Shown: positions 1 to 5,980 of the stretch, one piece after another
How the letters are laid out: each line of letters begins with the position of its first letter
Position numbering within the stretch: position 1 is the first letter of the stretch
Source: Bacteroidota bacterium
GTDB taxonomy: Bacteria; Bacteroidota; Ignavibacteria; SZUA-365
Reading direction: 5' to 3'
Length of the DNA stretch: 8,532 nt
NCBI GenBank assembly: GCA_018224415.1
Contig: JAGTUZ010000092.1
Location: forward strand, 1-8,532
Translations under genes and position numbers: made by a program
Notes under the pieces: generated by a model
Seen by the model: only the letters and a program-made list of their open reading frames with translations
Told to the model about the DNA's origin: nothing
The model's database searches: none

Positions 1-167
1 GCGACCGGGCCGTCCTGCACGAAGCCGCGCGAAAGCCGCAGGGTGTCGCCCGGTATCCAGACCAGTGTATCCGAATATTCACGTTCCACGCGCGGCAATT
101 CCTGCGCGGCCAGGGGGATGGCTGCGAGGAGCGATGCGAGGACGAGAAACACGAGGCGAGTCGTCAC
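1..167 (-). CDS. Exported protein of unknown function, N-terminal part only (cut by window edge)
   Basis: Reading the minus strand from a GTG at 167 gives an open frame to the window edge, 55 complete codons. An in-frame TGA lies eight codons upstream, so this GTG, or a later alternative start, must begin the gene. The product opens with a clear signal peptide: a short basic start (MTTR), a hydrophobic core (LVFLVLASLLAAIPLAA) and a cleavage region around residues 19-23 (LAAQE). The mature part begins ELPRVEREYSDTLVW and continues with DTLRLSRGFVQDGPV. It is therefore exported by Sec to the periplasm, outer membrane or surface. No Shine-Dalgarno is obvious; there is only a G-run about 10 bases upstream. 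The visible mature part is about 32 residues, too short to name a family. The DTLRLSRGFV pattern is faintly like the N-termini of large outer-membrane/SprA-like proteins, but that is a guess. It is the last gene seen of the leftward block, 157 bp after the acyltransferase. Confidence 0.65.
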   Translation of the reverse strand, partial: MTTRLVFLVLASLLAAIPLAAQELPRVEREYSDTLVWIPGDTLRLSRGFVQDGPV

Positions 168-324
168 GGTACGGGACCCCTGCTTGGTTCAGGGGAAAAT
201 ATCCGGGCGGCGACTGCGACGCAAATGCTATCGCGCGCTTCGCGCGCGGCCTTCGCGCCTTCGGCGCGGCCCTGGCGCACTGCGTGCGCCGCCTTCGCGC
301 GCGGCCTTCACGCCTCGGGTCCCT
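168..324. repeat. GC-rich intergenic region with triloop hairpins and an internal 55-bp-spaced repeat
   Basis: The 157 bp between the acyltransferase stop and the exported-protein start hold several short perfect hairpins with three-base loops: CGCGCGC-TTC-GCGCGCG starting at 232, GCGCC-TTC-GGCGC near 255-267, and GGCGCAC-TGC-GTGCGCC near 274-290. A 21-bp stretch at 239-259 recurs at 294-314 with one difference, a 55-bp spacing. The exact 21-bp block at 230-250 recurs twice beyond rex, at 8310-8330 and 8354-8374, so this is a dispersed repeat rather than chance composition. In the transcribed (minus) direction these stems could also slow or end transcription after the acyltransferase, but no T-tract follows them. 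Open frames through this region give low-complexity Arg/Ala/Pro protein and are not genes. Confidence 0.6.
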
Positions 325-1110
325 TCAGCCGGCGGACCAGGCGGCCAGATGATCGGAGATGAAGGCGGCGGCGGCTTCGTGCTGGGCGCGGCCGTTGCCG
401 TCGACGGGCATGGGAGGCGCGAAGCGGAAGTGGATAGGAAGATCGGGACGGATGGGTCCGAAATCCTTGAGGAGATTGCCGTTGGACCAGGCGTCGGTCT
501 TGAGCGCGACGGGGAGAAGCGGCACGCCGGCATTCTTGGCCAGCTTGGCGCCGAGGGAGTTGAATTTCGAGGGGTCGAAGCTGTTGCTGCGGGTGGTCTG
601 CGGAAAGAGGACGATGGACGTGCCCGCTGCGAGGCGGCGGGCGCCTTCCTCGAGCACGGTCAACAGGTCCTTCCGCGGATTGTCGCGCGTGACCACGATG
701 GGGTCGCGCGAGCGCATGACGGGTCCAAAAACGGGATAATCCATCAGGCTGGGCTTGATCACAAAGGTGCAGCGGCGCACGGGATTGATCAGCGCCGGAA
801 GCACGAAGGTCTCCAGCGTGCTCATGTGGTTGGACACGAACACCGCCGGGCCTTCCAGCGCGCGGATGTGTTCCATTCCCTCGATGTGCAGGCGACAGCC
901 CGCATATTCCAGTGCGTTGATGATGTCGAGACTGCTGTCTACCCACTCGGTATCGTTGTACCGCCCGCGCTTGGCGCGATGGGACGCGCTGAACACCACA
1001 CGGATCGCGTTGATGTAGAAGGCCAGGGTGGAGGGGAGCCGGGACACCCTGCGGTCGGGAGGCGTGTCGTAGCGGTCTCGCTGGGCGAGGATGGTGCCGT
1101 GGGGGATCAT
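325..1110 (-). CDS. PlsC-type lysophospholipid/1-acylglycerol-3-phosphate acyltransferase family protein
   Basis: The 261-residue product belongs to the PlsC/LPLAT acyltransferases, which move an acyl group from acyl-ACP or acyl-CoA to a lipid acceptor at the inner membrane. The family blocks appear in order: NHMSTLE at 94-100 (catalytic block I), a KPSLMDYPVFG region at 119-129, FPQTTRS at 169-175 (the FPEGTRS block III) and VPLLPVAL at 196-203 (block IV). A moderately hydrophobic stretch at about 26-41 may anchor it. Block I reads HX4E rather than the usual HX4D. The family identity is firm; the acceptor is not, so the acyltransferase could act on another lipid. The frame stays open 32 codons further upstream to 1206, but that extension is read through a heptamer tandem repeat and a hairpin, so ATG 1110 is preferred. 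No good Shine-Dalgarno precedes it. The gene lies 124 bp after the acyl-CoA dehydrogenase. Confidence 0.88.
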   Translation of the reverse strand: MIPHGTILAQRDRYDTPPDRRVSRLPSTLAFYINAIRVVFSASHRAKRGRYNDTEWVDSSLDIINALEYAGCRLHIEGMEHIRALEGPAVFVSNHMSTLETFVLPALINPVRRCTFVIKPSLMDYPVFGPVMRSRDPIVVTRDNPRKDLLTVLEEGARRLAAGTSIVLFPQTTRSNSFDPSKFNSLGAKLAKNAGVPLLPVALKTDAWSNGNLLKDFGPIRPDLPIHFRFAPPMPVDGNGRAQHEAAAAFISDHLAAWSAG

Positions 1111-1115
1111 GAGGG

Positions 1116-1150
1116 ATGACACATGACAGATGACAAATGACAAATGATTG
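1116..1150. repeat. Heptamer tandem repeat, five units of ATGACAN type
   Basis: Five consecutive 7-bp units are visible: ATGACAC (1116), ATGACAG (1123), ATGACAA (1130), ATGACAA (1137) and the degenerate ATGATTG (1144). The array lies directly upstream of the acyltransferase start, where a leader or promoter would be. A 7-bp period does not preserve a reading frame, so changes in copy number would shift any frame through it. This argues against the longer acyltransferase N-terminus. Confidence 0.85.
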
Positions 1151-1188
1151 GGAGATCCCGCAGAATGCAGGAGCGTGTGGAAACAACG

Positions 1189-1214
1189 GGCGCCAGGTGG
1201 GGACACCCGGCGCC
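1189..1214 (-). terminator. Hairpin terminator candidate after the acyl-CoA dehydrogenase
   Basis: GGCGCC at 1189-1194 and again at 1209-1214, with GGTG/CACC inside, form a 10-bp stem with one A/C mismatch and a GGGA loop on the plus-strand reading. It begins about 20 bases past the dehydrogenase stop on the minus strand. In that direction it is followed by CGTTGTTT, a modest T-rich tail. This fits a rho-independent terminator or attenuator between the dehydrogenase and the acyltransferase. The weak T-tract limits confidence. Confidence 0.5.
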
Positions 1215-1234
1215 GTCCGCGTCATGCGGTGGGA

Positions 1235-2389
1235 TCAGAGATTCCAGAGTCCGTTTTTCTTCAGCATGTCATGCGAGATGACCAGTTTCTGGATCTCGCT
1301 GGTGCCTTCGAAAATGCGATTGATGCGGCTGTCGCGGTAGACGCGTTCGACGGGGAGTTCGCGCGAATAGCCCATGCCGCCGTGGATCTGCACGGCGAAG
1401 TCGGCGACCTTGTCCAGGCCTTCACTGCAGAATAGCTTGACGGCGGCGCTCTGCGTCGAGATTTTCTTGCCCGCGTCGTAGTCGGCCGCGGTACGATAGA
1501 CGACGCTTTCCATGGCGTAGGTGAGGGTCCACATTTCCGCAAGCATGAACTGCACGCCCTCGAAATGCGAGATCGGGGCGTCGAACTGCTTGCGCTCTTT
1601 CGAATAGCGCGTCGACAGCTCGATCAGTTCTTTCGCCGCGCCGACGCAGCAGGCGCCGAGGCCGAGTCGGCCGGCATCGAGCGTTTTCATCGCGGTGAGA
1701 AAGCCACGGCCGTCGGCGCCGATCATGTTTCCCTTCGGGACGCGGACGTCCTTGAAGATGATCGGATTCGTCATGCTACCGCGGATGCCCATTTTCTTTT
1801 CCTTCGGTCCGGCGCTGTAGCCCGGCCACTTGGTCTCGACCACGAAGGCCGACACGCCGCGCGGGGTGCGTGCGAACACCGAGACGACATCGGCGATGCC
1901 ACCGTTGGTGATCCACAGTTTCTCGCCGTTGATGACCCAATCGTCGCCGTCGGGTTCGGCGCGCGTGCGCACGTTGAAGGAGTCGGAGCCGGCGGTGGCT
2001 TCGGTCAGACCGAAGGCGCCGATATATTCGCCGGAGCAGAGCTTCGGCAGGTATTGCTGTTTGAGTTCCTCGGTGCCACCGATGTAGATGGCGTTGGCAC
2101 CGATGGACATATGCGCGCCGATCATGGTCGCGGTCGAGAGGCAGCCACGCCCCACTTCTTCCTGCGCGATGCAGTAGCCGACCTCGCCGAAGCCGCCGCC
2201 GCCGTATTCCTCGGGGAAGACCGTCCCGAAGAGGCCGAGTTCGCCGATCTTGTTGATCAGGTCGCGCGGGATTTCCTCGTTCTCGTCGATCTGCCCCGCA
2301 ATGGGCTTGATCTCGGCGTTGACGAATTCGCGCACCATGTCGCGAAGCATGTTCTGTTCTTCGGTGAATGCAAAGAGATTCATGGGCAT
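1235..2389 (-). CDS. Acyl-CoA dehydrogenase
   Basis: The 384-residue product is a full-length FAD-dependent acyl-CoA dehydrogenase, catalysing alpha,beta-dehydrogenation of an acyl-CoA and passing electrons to ETF. The order is classical: an N-terminal helical domain (about 5-120), a middle beta domain with the GLTEATAGSDSF signature at 127-138 and WITNGG at 159-164, then a C-terminal helical domain with RYSKERKQF at 261-269 and the IHGGMGY...RVYRD signature at 335-353. The catalytic glutamate is E361 in FEGTSEIQ, the position used by short- and medium-chain enzymes. The sequence looks close to butyryl/short-chain or glutaryl-like enzymes, but chain length cannot be set by eye. Start: MPMNLF at 2389, with a second ATG two codons later; no Shine-Dalgarno is evident for either. 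It follows the enoyl reductase by 95 bp on the same strand, and a hairpin lies past its stop. Confidence 0.96.
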   Translation of the reverse strand: MPMNLFAFTEEQNMLRDMVREFVNAEIKPIAGQIDENEEIPRDLINKIGELGLFGTVFPEEYGGGGFGEVGYCIAQEEVGRGCLSTATMIGAHMSIGANAIYIGGTEELKQQYLPKLCSGEYIGAFGLTEATAGSDSFNVRTRAEPDGDDWVINGEKLWITNGGIADVVSVFARTPRGVSAFVVETKWPGYSAGPKEKKMGIRGSMTNPIIFKDVRVPKGNMIGADGRGFLTAMKTLDAGRLGLGACCVGAAKELIELSTRYSKERKQFDAPISHFEGVQFMLAEMWTLTYAMESVVYRTAADYDAGKKISTQSAAVKLFCSEGLDKVADFAVQIHGGMGYSRELPVERVYRDSRINRIFEGTSEIQKLVISHDMLKKNGLWNL

Positions 2390-2484
2390 ACGTGTTATGT
2401 GGGTGAATCGACGGGTCTATCTGCGAATGAAGGAGTCGATCGTGGGCCCGATAGTCGGGGAGTCATGGAATCTGCAGCCACGGA
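2390..2484. other. Intergenic gap between enoyl reductase and acyl-CoA dehydrogenase
   Basis: These 95 bp contain a small hairpin (CCCGA-TAG-TCGGG, 2447-2459) and a GGAGTC direct repeat, but no T-tract and no convincing promoter box. It is too short to hold a gene. The two genes may be co-transcribed or the dehydrogenase may have its own promoter here; the sequence does not decide. Confidence 0.35.
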
Positions 2485-3369
2485 TCAGGATACGTCGGTC
2501 GGATCCCAGCTGCTCTCGTTGAGCAGGTTGAGGTCGGCGTACTGCCAGGGCGATTTCTGTCCGACATAACTGATTTTGCTTTCGCCGCCGTCGACGCCGA
2601 TGGTGTTGCCGTTGATGAACTCCGTGCCCGGCTGCAGCAGTGCGATCATGGCCTGGGCGACGTCCTCGGGTGTGGTGGCGCGGGCGAACGGATTCTTCGC
2701 CACGGCTGCGTAGAGCATGTTGCGCGCGCCGGGAATTTTCGCAAGCGCAGGTGTTTCGGTCACACCGGCAAGGATGGCGTTGCAATTGATGCCGCGGGGT
2801 CCGAGCTCAATGGCGAGCTGGCGGATGTAGGATTCCAGTGCGGCCTTGGCGGCCGAGACGGCGCCGTAAAACGGCAGGTTGAGATTCGCGCCGTCGCTGG
2901 TCATCGCGAAGATGCGGCTGCCGCGTCCGAGCAGGTCACGACGTACCATGTCTTGCGTCCAGTAGACCAGCGAGTTTGCCATCACATCGAGAGTCATCTC
3001 GAGCTGCGTCTTTTTGATCATCTCGCCCTCGTTGCGGCCGACCAGCGGACGCAGCGTACCGAAGGCCAGGCTGTGCATGAGCACCTTCACCTCGGCGCGT
3101 CCCTCTCGATGGAAACGCTCCACGAAGTCGTCGATAATTTTATGCCGCTTGTGTTCGTCCGCCGCGTTTTCGTTGTAAAACACTGTCTGGCGTCCGTTTG
3201 CCTCGATCTCCCTGATCAGCTTCTGTACCCCCGGCATCGTGGCCTGGCGGTCGAGATGCACCCCCAGGATGTTATAACCGTGTCTGGACAGCTCGCGCGC
3301 CGCCGCTGCTCCGAAGCCGGACGAGGCGCCGAGGATAAGAGCCCATTGGGTTCCAGGTTTGCGAGTCAT
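2485..3369 (-). CDS. FabL-like enoyl-ACP reductase / short-chain dehydrogenase
   Basis: The 294-residue product has a Rossmann-fold SDR layout: an N-terminal GASSGFG nucleotide motif at 14-20, HSLAFG at 99-104, then a catalytic Tyr168-Lys175 pair in YGAVSAAK. The six-residue gap (YX6K) is the mark of enoyl-ACP reductases of the FabI/FabL type, not of classical YX3K SDRs. The serine-containing MTSDG block (156-160) where FabI carries its first tyrosine, and the GVTETPALAKIPG loop (202-214), are more like FabL. The family reduces trans-2-enoyl-ACP with NAD(P)H in the last step of fatty-acid elongation. It carries about 30 residues past the usual VDGG end (YVGQKSPWQYADL onward), with no motif I recognise. 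A TGA two codons before ATG 3369 fixes that as the earliest start. It could be a paralogue acting on another enoyl substrate, as suggested by the adjacent acyl-CoA dehydrogenase. Confidence 0.85.
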   Translation of the reverse strand: MTRKPGTQWALILGASSGFGAAAARELSRHGYNILGVHLDRQATMPGVQKLIREIEANGRQTVFYNENAADEHKRHKIIDDFVERFHREGRAEVKVLMHSLAFGTLRPLVGRNEGEMIKKTQLEMTLDVMANSLVYWTQDMVRRDLLGRGSRIFAMTSDGANLNLPFYGAVSAAKAALESYIRQLAIELGPRGINCNAILAGVTETPALAKIPGARNMLYAAVAKNPFARATTPEDVAQAMIALLQPGTEFINGNTIGVDGGESKISYVGQKSPWQYADLNLLNESSWDPTDVS

Positions 3370-3424
3370 ATGTCAGTCTGTTTCGTTCAAGAAATCGTAA
3401 TCCATTAAGATACGCAAATCAGGG

Positions 3425-3590
3425 GGAAAATCATTGCCTCGTCAGGCTCGCTCCGCTCGCCTGCCTCGGCGCTTAGCGCTGTACGCGGTACATTGTACGC
3501 GATGCCGGATGCTTTTTGGCGTACAGCGTACCGCGTACAGCATACGTCGCCGCGCCGCGCGAGCGAAGCGAGCACGGCGAGGCATTTTCC
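3425..3590. repeat. Large imperfect inverted repeat (hairpin element) between divergent operons
   Basis: Arms 3435-3500 and 3519-3584 are each 66 nt. By hand alignment about 50 of 66 positions pair, around an 18-nt loop (3501-3518). The inner 23 nt (3478-3500 with 3519-3541) pair at 21 of 23. The outer 37 nt pair at 29 of 37, and a central 6-nt stretch does not pair. GGAAAA (3425-3430) and TTTTCC (3585-3590) extend the arms beyond a 4-nt insertion. The inner arms are heptamer repeats, GTACGCG-type on the left and CGTACAG-type on the right. There is no coding content. It fills most of the divergent intergenic region, so promoters of both blocks must lie inside it or at its edges. Confidence 0.8.
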
Positions 3591-3619
3591 GGAATGCCCC
3601 GCAGGCCGTACATTGCGAC

Positions 3620-4801
3620 ATGAGCCGACCACTTTCAGAACGTTTCCACGACGCGGCGGGTATCGACTGCCGCTATTTCAACGGATACAAACCCTGTTTC
3701 CCGGGACTGGACTGCACCGAGGCGTGCCAGCGTCGCGAGCCGATGGGCACGCGCGTGCTGATTGTCAACCTCGACGCCATGGGCGACGTGGTGATGACTA
3801 CCGCGCAGCTGGCGGCCATCAGGCGTGCCTGGCCCGTGAGCCATGTGAGCTGGATCACCCGGGCCAACGCCGTGCGCCTGCTGGACCACAACCCTCTGGT
3901 CGATCGCGTGTATGCCTGGGACGACGTCAGTCGCCTCGTGCTCTCGCGGCAGCGCTTCGACGTGTTGCTGAGCGCCGACAAGTCCGCCGACGCCTGCGCC
4001 TTCGTCGCCTCGCTCGACTGCGACGACGTGCGGGGATTCACGTTGTCCCGGCGCGGACAGATCATTCCCGCCAATGCCGCGGCGGATTACAATTTCCGCA
4101 TGGGCATCGACGACGAACTCAAGTTCCGCCGCAACCGCCGCACGGGACAGGACATTCTCGCCGAAACCTGGCAGCTGCCGTATGAACAGGATGAATACAT
4201 CCTGAATCTTTCAGAGGAGGAGGAATCCTTCTGCGCGGCGAAGCGCGCTGAATGGGGACTCGACGGCCGCGTGGCCGTGGCCTTCAACACCGGCTGTTCG
4301 GAGCTGTTTCCGAACAAGAAAATGACTGTCGAACAGCATGTCGCGCTCATCACTCGCCTGGCACCCGACGATCGATTTGTGTTCCTCCTGCTCGGTGGTC
4401 CGGAAGACACCGAGCGCAACGCCGAGATCATGTCCCGCTGCGCGCCGCTGGGACTCGGCGCACGCCTCGTTTCCACACCGACGCGCGAAGGACTGCGCCG
4501 GGGCATCTGCTACGAGAATCTGGCCGACGTGGTGATCACCGGCGACAGCTTCGGCATGCACCTGGCCATCGGCCTGCGCAAGCATGTGCTCGCCTGGTTC
4601 GGCCTCAGCTGCTGGGAAGAGATAGACCTCTACGGCCGCGGCCGGAAATTCACTCCCGACGGATTGCATTGCGCGCCCTGCTGGAAGCGCGTCTGTCCCT
4701 ACAACCTCGAATGTATCGCCATGATCGATCTCGACGGCATCGCCGCCTCCGTGCGCGCCTTCGCCGACGAACGATATCCCGACAATACGGAGCAACAATG
4801 A
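3620..4801 (+). CDS. Glycosyltransferase family 9 (heptosyltransferase-like) with two cysteine clusters
   Basis: The 393-residue product is a GT9/heptosyltransferase-type enzyme, which builds surface glycans from nucleotide sugars at the inner face of the cytoplasmic membrane. Evidence: the N-domain start VLIVNLDAMGDVVMTT (46-61, with the conserved GD pair at 55-56), FNTGCSELFPNKKM (222-235) at the domain boundary, FLLLGG (255-260), and TGDSFGMHLAIGL (307-319) in the C-domain sugar-nucleotide site. Unusually, about 40 residues precede the GT9 core and hold C17, C26, C32 and C36 (DCRYFNGYKPC, then DC and AC). A second set, C351, C354, C359 and C365 (CAPCWKRVCPYNLEC), sits near the C-terminus. 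Both could bind a metal; the N-terminal set resembles one in some GT9 proteins of anaerobes. Start ATG 3620 is chosen because the frame upstream runs into the hairpin element; no clear Shine-Dalgarno is seen. Its stop overlaps the next start as ATGA. Confidence 0.9.
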   Translation: MSRPLSERFHDAAGIDCRYFNGYKPCFPGLDCTEACQRREPMGTRVLIVNLDAMGDVVMTTAQLAAIRRAWPVSHVSWITRANAVRLLDHNPLVDRVYAWDDVSRLVLSRQRFDVLLSADKSADACAFVASLDCDDVRGFTLSRRGQIIPANAAADYNFRMGIDDELKFRRNRRTGQDILAETWQLPYEQDEYILNLSEEEESFCAAKRAEWGLDGRVAVAFNTGCSELFPNKKMTVEQHVALITRLAPDDRFVFLLLGGPEDTERNAEIMSRCAPLGLGARLVSTPTREGLRRGICYENLADVVITGDSFGMHLAIGLRKHVLAWFGLSCWEEIDLYGRGRKFTPDGLHCAPCWKRVCPYNLECIAMIDLDGIAASVRAFADERYPDNTEQQ

Positions 4802-5262
4802 CCAATAATTCTCCCATGAGCCGCCTCGCGGCGACATTCCTCCCCGCCTCTCTCGGACTCGTCACCTTGCTCGGTTTCGTCGCCTTGCTCGGGTTCGTCG
4901 CCTGTGATCGCGAGCCGTCGGTGGAGGAACGCATTCTCGGCTCCTGGAAAAACGGCGACGGCAACATCATCCGCTTCGAGGAAGGGGACAAGGCAGCCGT
5001 AGGGCAGGAAGGGCTCGAGGGGGAAGGACCCTGCAGCTATGAGATCCGCGGTGATACCGTGGCAGTGACCATGCTCCCGGGCGATGCGTCCGACGCCACC
5101 GTCGTTTACAACCTGCGCCTCCACGGTGATACCCTGCGCATTCTCACGCTCGCGCGTTATGAGGGGGGCGCGTCCATGCGGCTGACTGCGGAGGAATACG
5201 CCGAGCAGGTCGGTCGTCCGTTGTACAAGCTGGAATTCCTGCGCATGGAGGCATTGCAATGA
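4798..5262 (+). CDS. Small lipoprotein, lipocalin-like candidate
   Basis: The 154-residue product has a lipoprotein signal: a hydrophobic stretch at about 19-35 ending in the lipobox-like FVAC with C36 as the lipidated residue. The -3 residue is Phe, slightly off the usual Leu/Val/Ile. Asp37 follows the cysteine; in E. coli this would favour inner-membrane retention, but the rule may not hold here. The mature part begins with ILGSWKNGDGNIIRFEEG (46-63), the LxGxW-type opening of small lipocalin-like domains, followed by alternating beta-type segments (YEIRGDTVAVTML, LRLHGDTLRILTL). Function is unknown; a ligand-binding or envelope role linked to the glycosyltransferase is a guess. ATG 4798 overlaps the upstream stop (ATGA) and has GGAG five bases upstream, which supports it over the in-frame ATG 4816. 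The signal region contains an 18-bp tandem duplication. Confidence 0.85.
   Translation: MTNNSPMSRLAATFLPASLGLVTLLGFVALLGFVACDREPSVEERILGSWKNGDGNIIRFEEGDKAAVGQEGLEGEGPCSYEIRGDTVAVTMLPGDASDATVVYNLRLHGDTLRILTLARYEGGASMRLTAEEYAEQVGRPLYKLEFLRMEALQ
4867..4902 (+). repeat. In-frame 18-bp tandem duplication in the lipoprotein signal peptide
   Basis: TTGCTCGGTTTCGTCGCC (4867-4884) is followed directly by a copy with one base changed (4885-4902, GGT to GGG, silent). It encodes LLGFVA twice just before the lipidated cysteine. It lengthens the hydrophobic core by six residues without shifting the frame. Confidence 0.85.
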
Positions 5263-5942
5263 AACGGAAGAGCAGAGCCCGCATCCCTGAAGGACGTCCG
5301 CTGATCGCGCCGTCGCTGCTGTCGTGTGATTTCTCCCGCATCGCCGAGGAGGTGCGTGCGGTGGAGGAGGCCGGGGCCGACCTGCTGCATGTGGACGTGA
5401 TGGACGGACATTTCGTGCCCAACATCACCATCGGTCCGCTCATCGTCGAGGCCATCAAGCGCCACGCCCGCACGCCGCTCGACGTGCATCTGATGATCAC
5501 CGACCCTGACCGTTACCTCGCCGGTTTCGCGAAAGCCGGCGCCGACATTCTCACCGTGCACTGGGAGGCCTGTCCCCACCTGCACCGCAGCGTGCAGGCC
5601 ATCCACGACCTCGGCCTTCCGGCGGGAGTGAGTCTGAATCCCGCCACGCCCGTGTGGCTGCTCAAGGACATTCTCGCCGACATCGAACTCGTGCTGGTGA
5701 TGAGCGTCAATCCCGGCTTCGGTGGACAGCGTTTCATTCCGCAGGCGCTGGAGAAAATCTCCGAACTGCGCGCGATGGCGGACGAGATCGGTTGCACCGA
5801 TCTGCGCATCGAGGTCGACGGCGGCGTCACAAAAGACAACGCCGCGCAGCTCGTCGCCGCCGGCGCCGACATGCTCGTCTCCGGCTCGGCCGTCTTCACA
5901 TCCGGCGACTACGCCGGCTACATCGCCGCCCTGCGAGGGTAG
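5259..5942 (+). CDS. rpe: Ribulose-phosphate 3-epimerase
   Basis: The 227-residue product is a full-length (beta/alpha)8 ribulose-5-phosphate 3-epimerase (EC 5.1.3.1). It interconverts ribulose-5-phosphate and xylulose-5-phosphate in the cytoplasmic pentose phosphate pathway. All family marks are present: IAPSLLSCDF (16-25), HVDVMDGHFVPNITIG (44-59), DVHLMI (75-80), MSVNPGFGGQ (148-157), EVDGG (185-189), and SGSAVF (208-213) in the phosphate-binding region. The expected metal and catalytic residues are H44, D46, H77 and D187, with D46 and D187 as the acid/base pair. The start overlaps the lipoprotein stop as ATGA, and GGAGG at 5247-5251 lies seven bases upstream, the strongest ribosome-binding site in the window. 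It ends the GT9-lipoprotein-rpe unit. Sedoheptulose-7-phosphate, made downstream of this enzyme, is the precursor of ADP-heptose, so a supply role for a heptosyltransferase is possible but unproven. Confidence 0.97.
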   Translation: MKRKSRARIPEGRPLIAPSLLSCDFSRIAEEVRAVEEAGADLLHVDVMDGHFVPNITIGPLIVEAIKRHARTPLDVHLMITDPDRYLAGFAKAGADILTVHWEACPHLHRSVQAIHDLGLPAGVSLNPATPVWLLKDILADIELVLVMSVNPGFGGQRFIPQALEKISELRAMADEIGCTDLRIEVDGGVTKDNAAQLVAAGADMLVSGSAVFTSGDYAGYIAALRG

Positions 5943-5980
5943 AACGTGCACGTGCTCATTCACGAGTACGATTGAAGTAG

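Noticed and set aside
43..1119. Long plus-strand open frame of 358 codons
   Set aside because: It lies antisense to the acyltransferase and runs through the GC-rich hairpin repeats; no family motif appears, while the minus strand encodes clear PlsC blocks.
1111..1206. Longer acyltransferase N-terminus from ATG 1206
   Set aside because: The extra 32 residues are translated from the heptamer array and the hairpin and look nothing like the family N-terminus.
1565..2569. Plus-strand open frame of 334 codons
   Set aside because: It is antisense to the acyl-CoA dehydrogenase, whose catalytic motifs are intact; long antisense frames are expected at this GC content.
3434..3619. Longer GT9 N-terminus or a separate small gene in the divergent region
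   Set aside because: The sequence is the two-armed hairpin element; its translation is Arg/Ala-rich and no start with a ribosome-binding site is seen.
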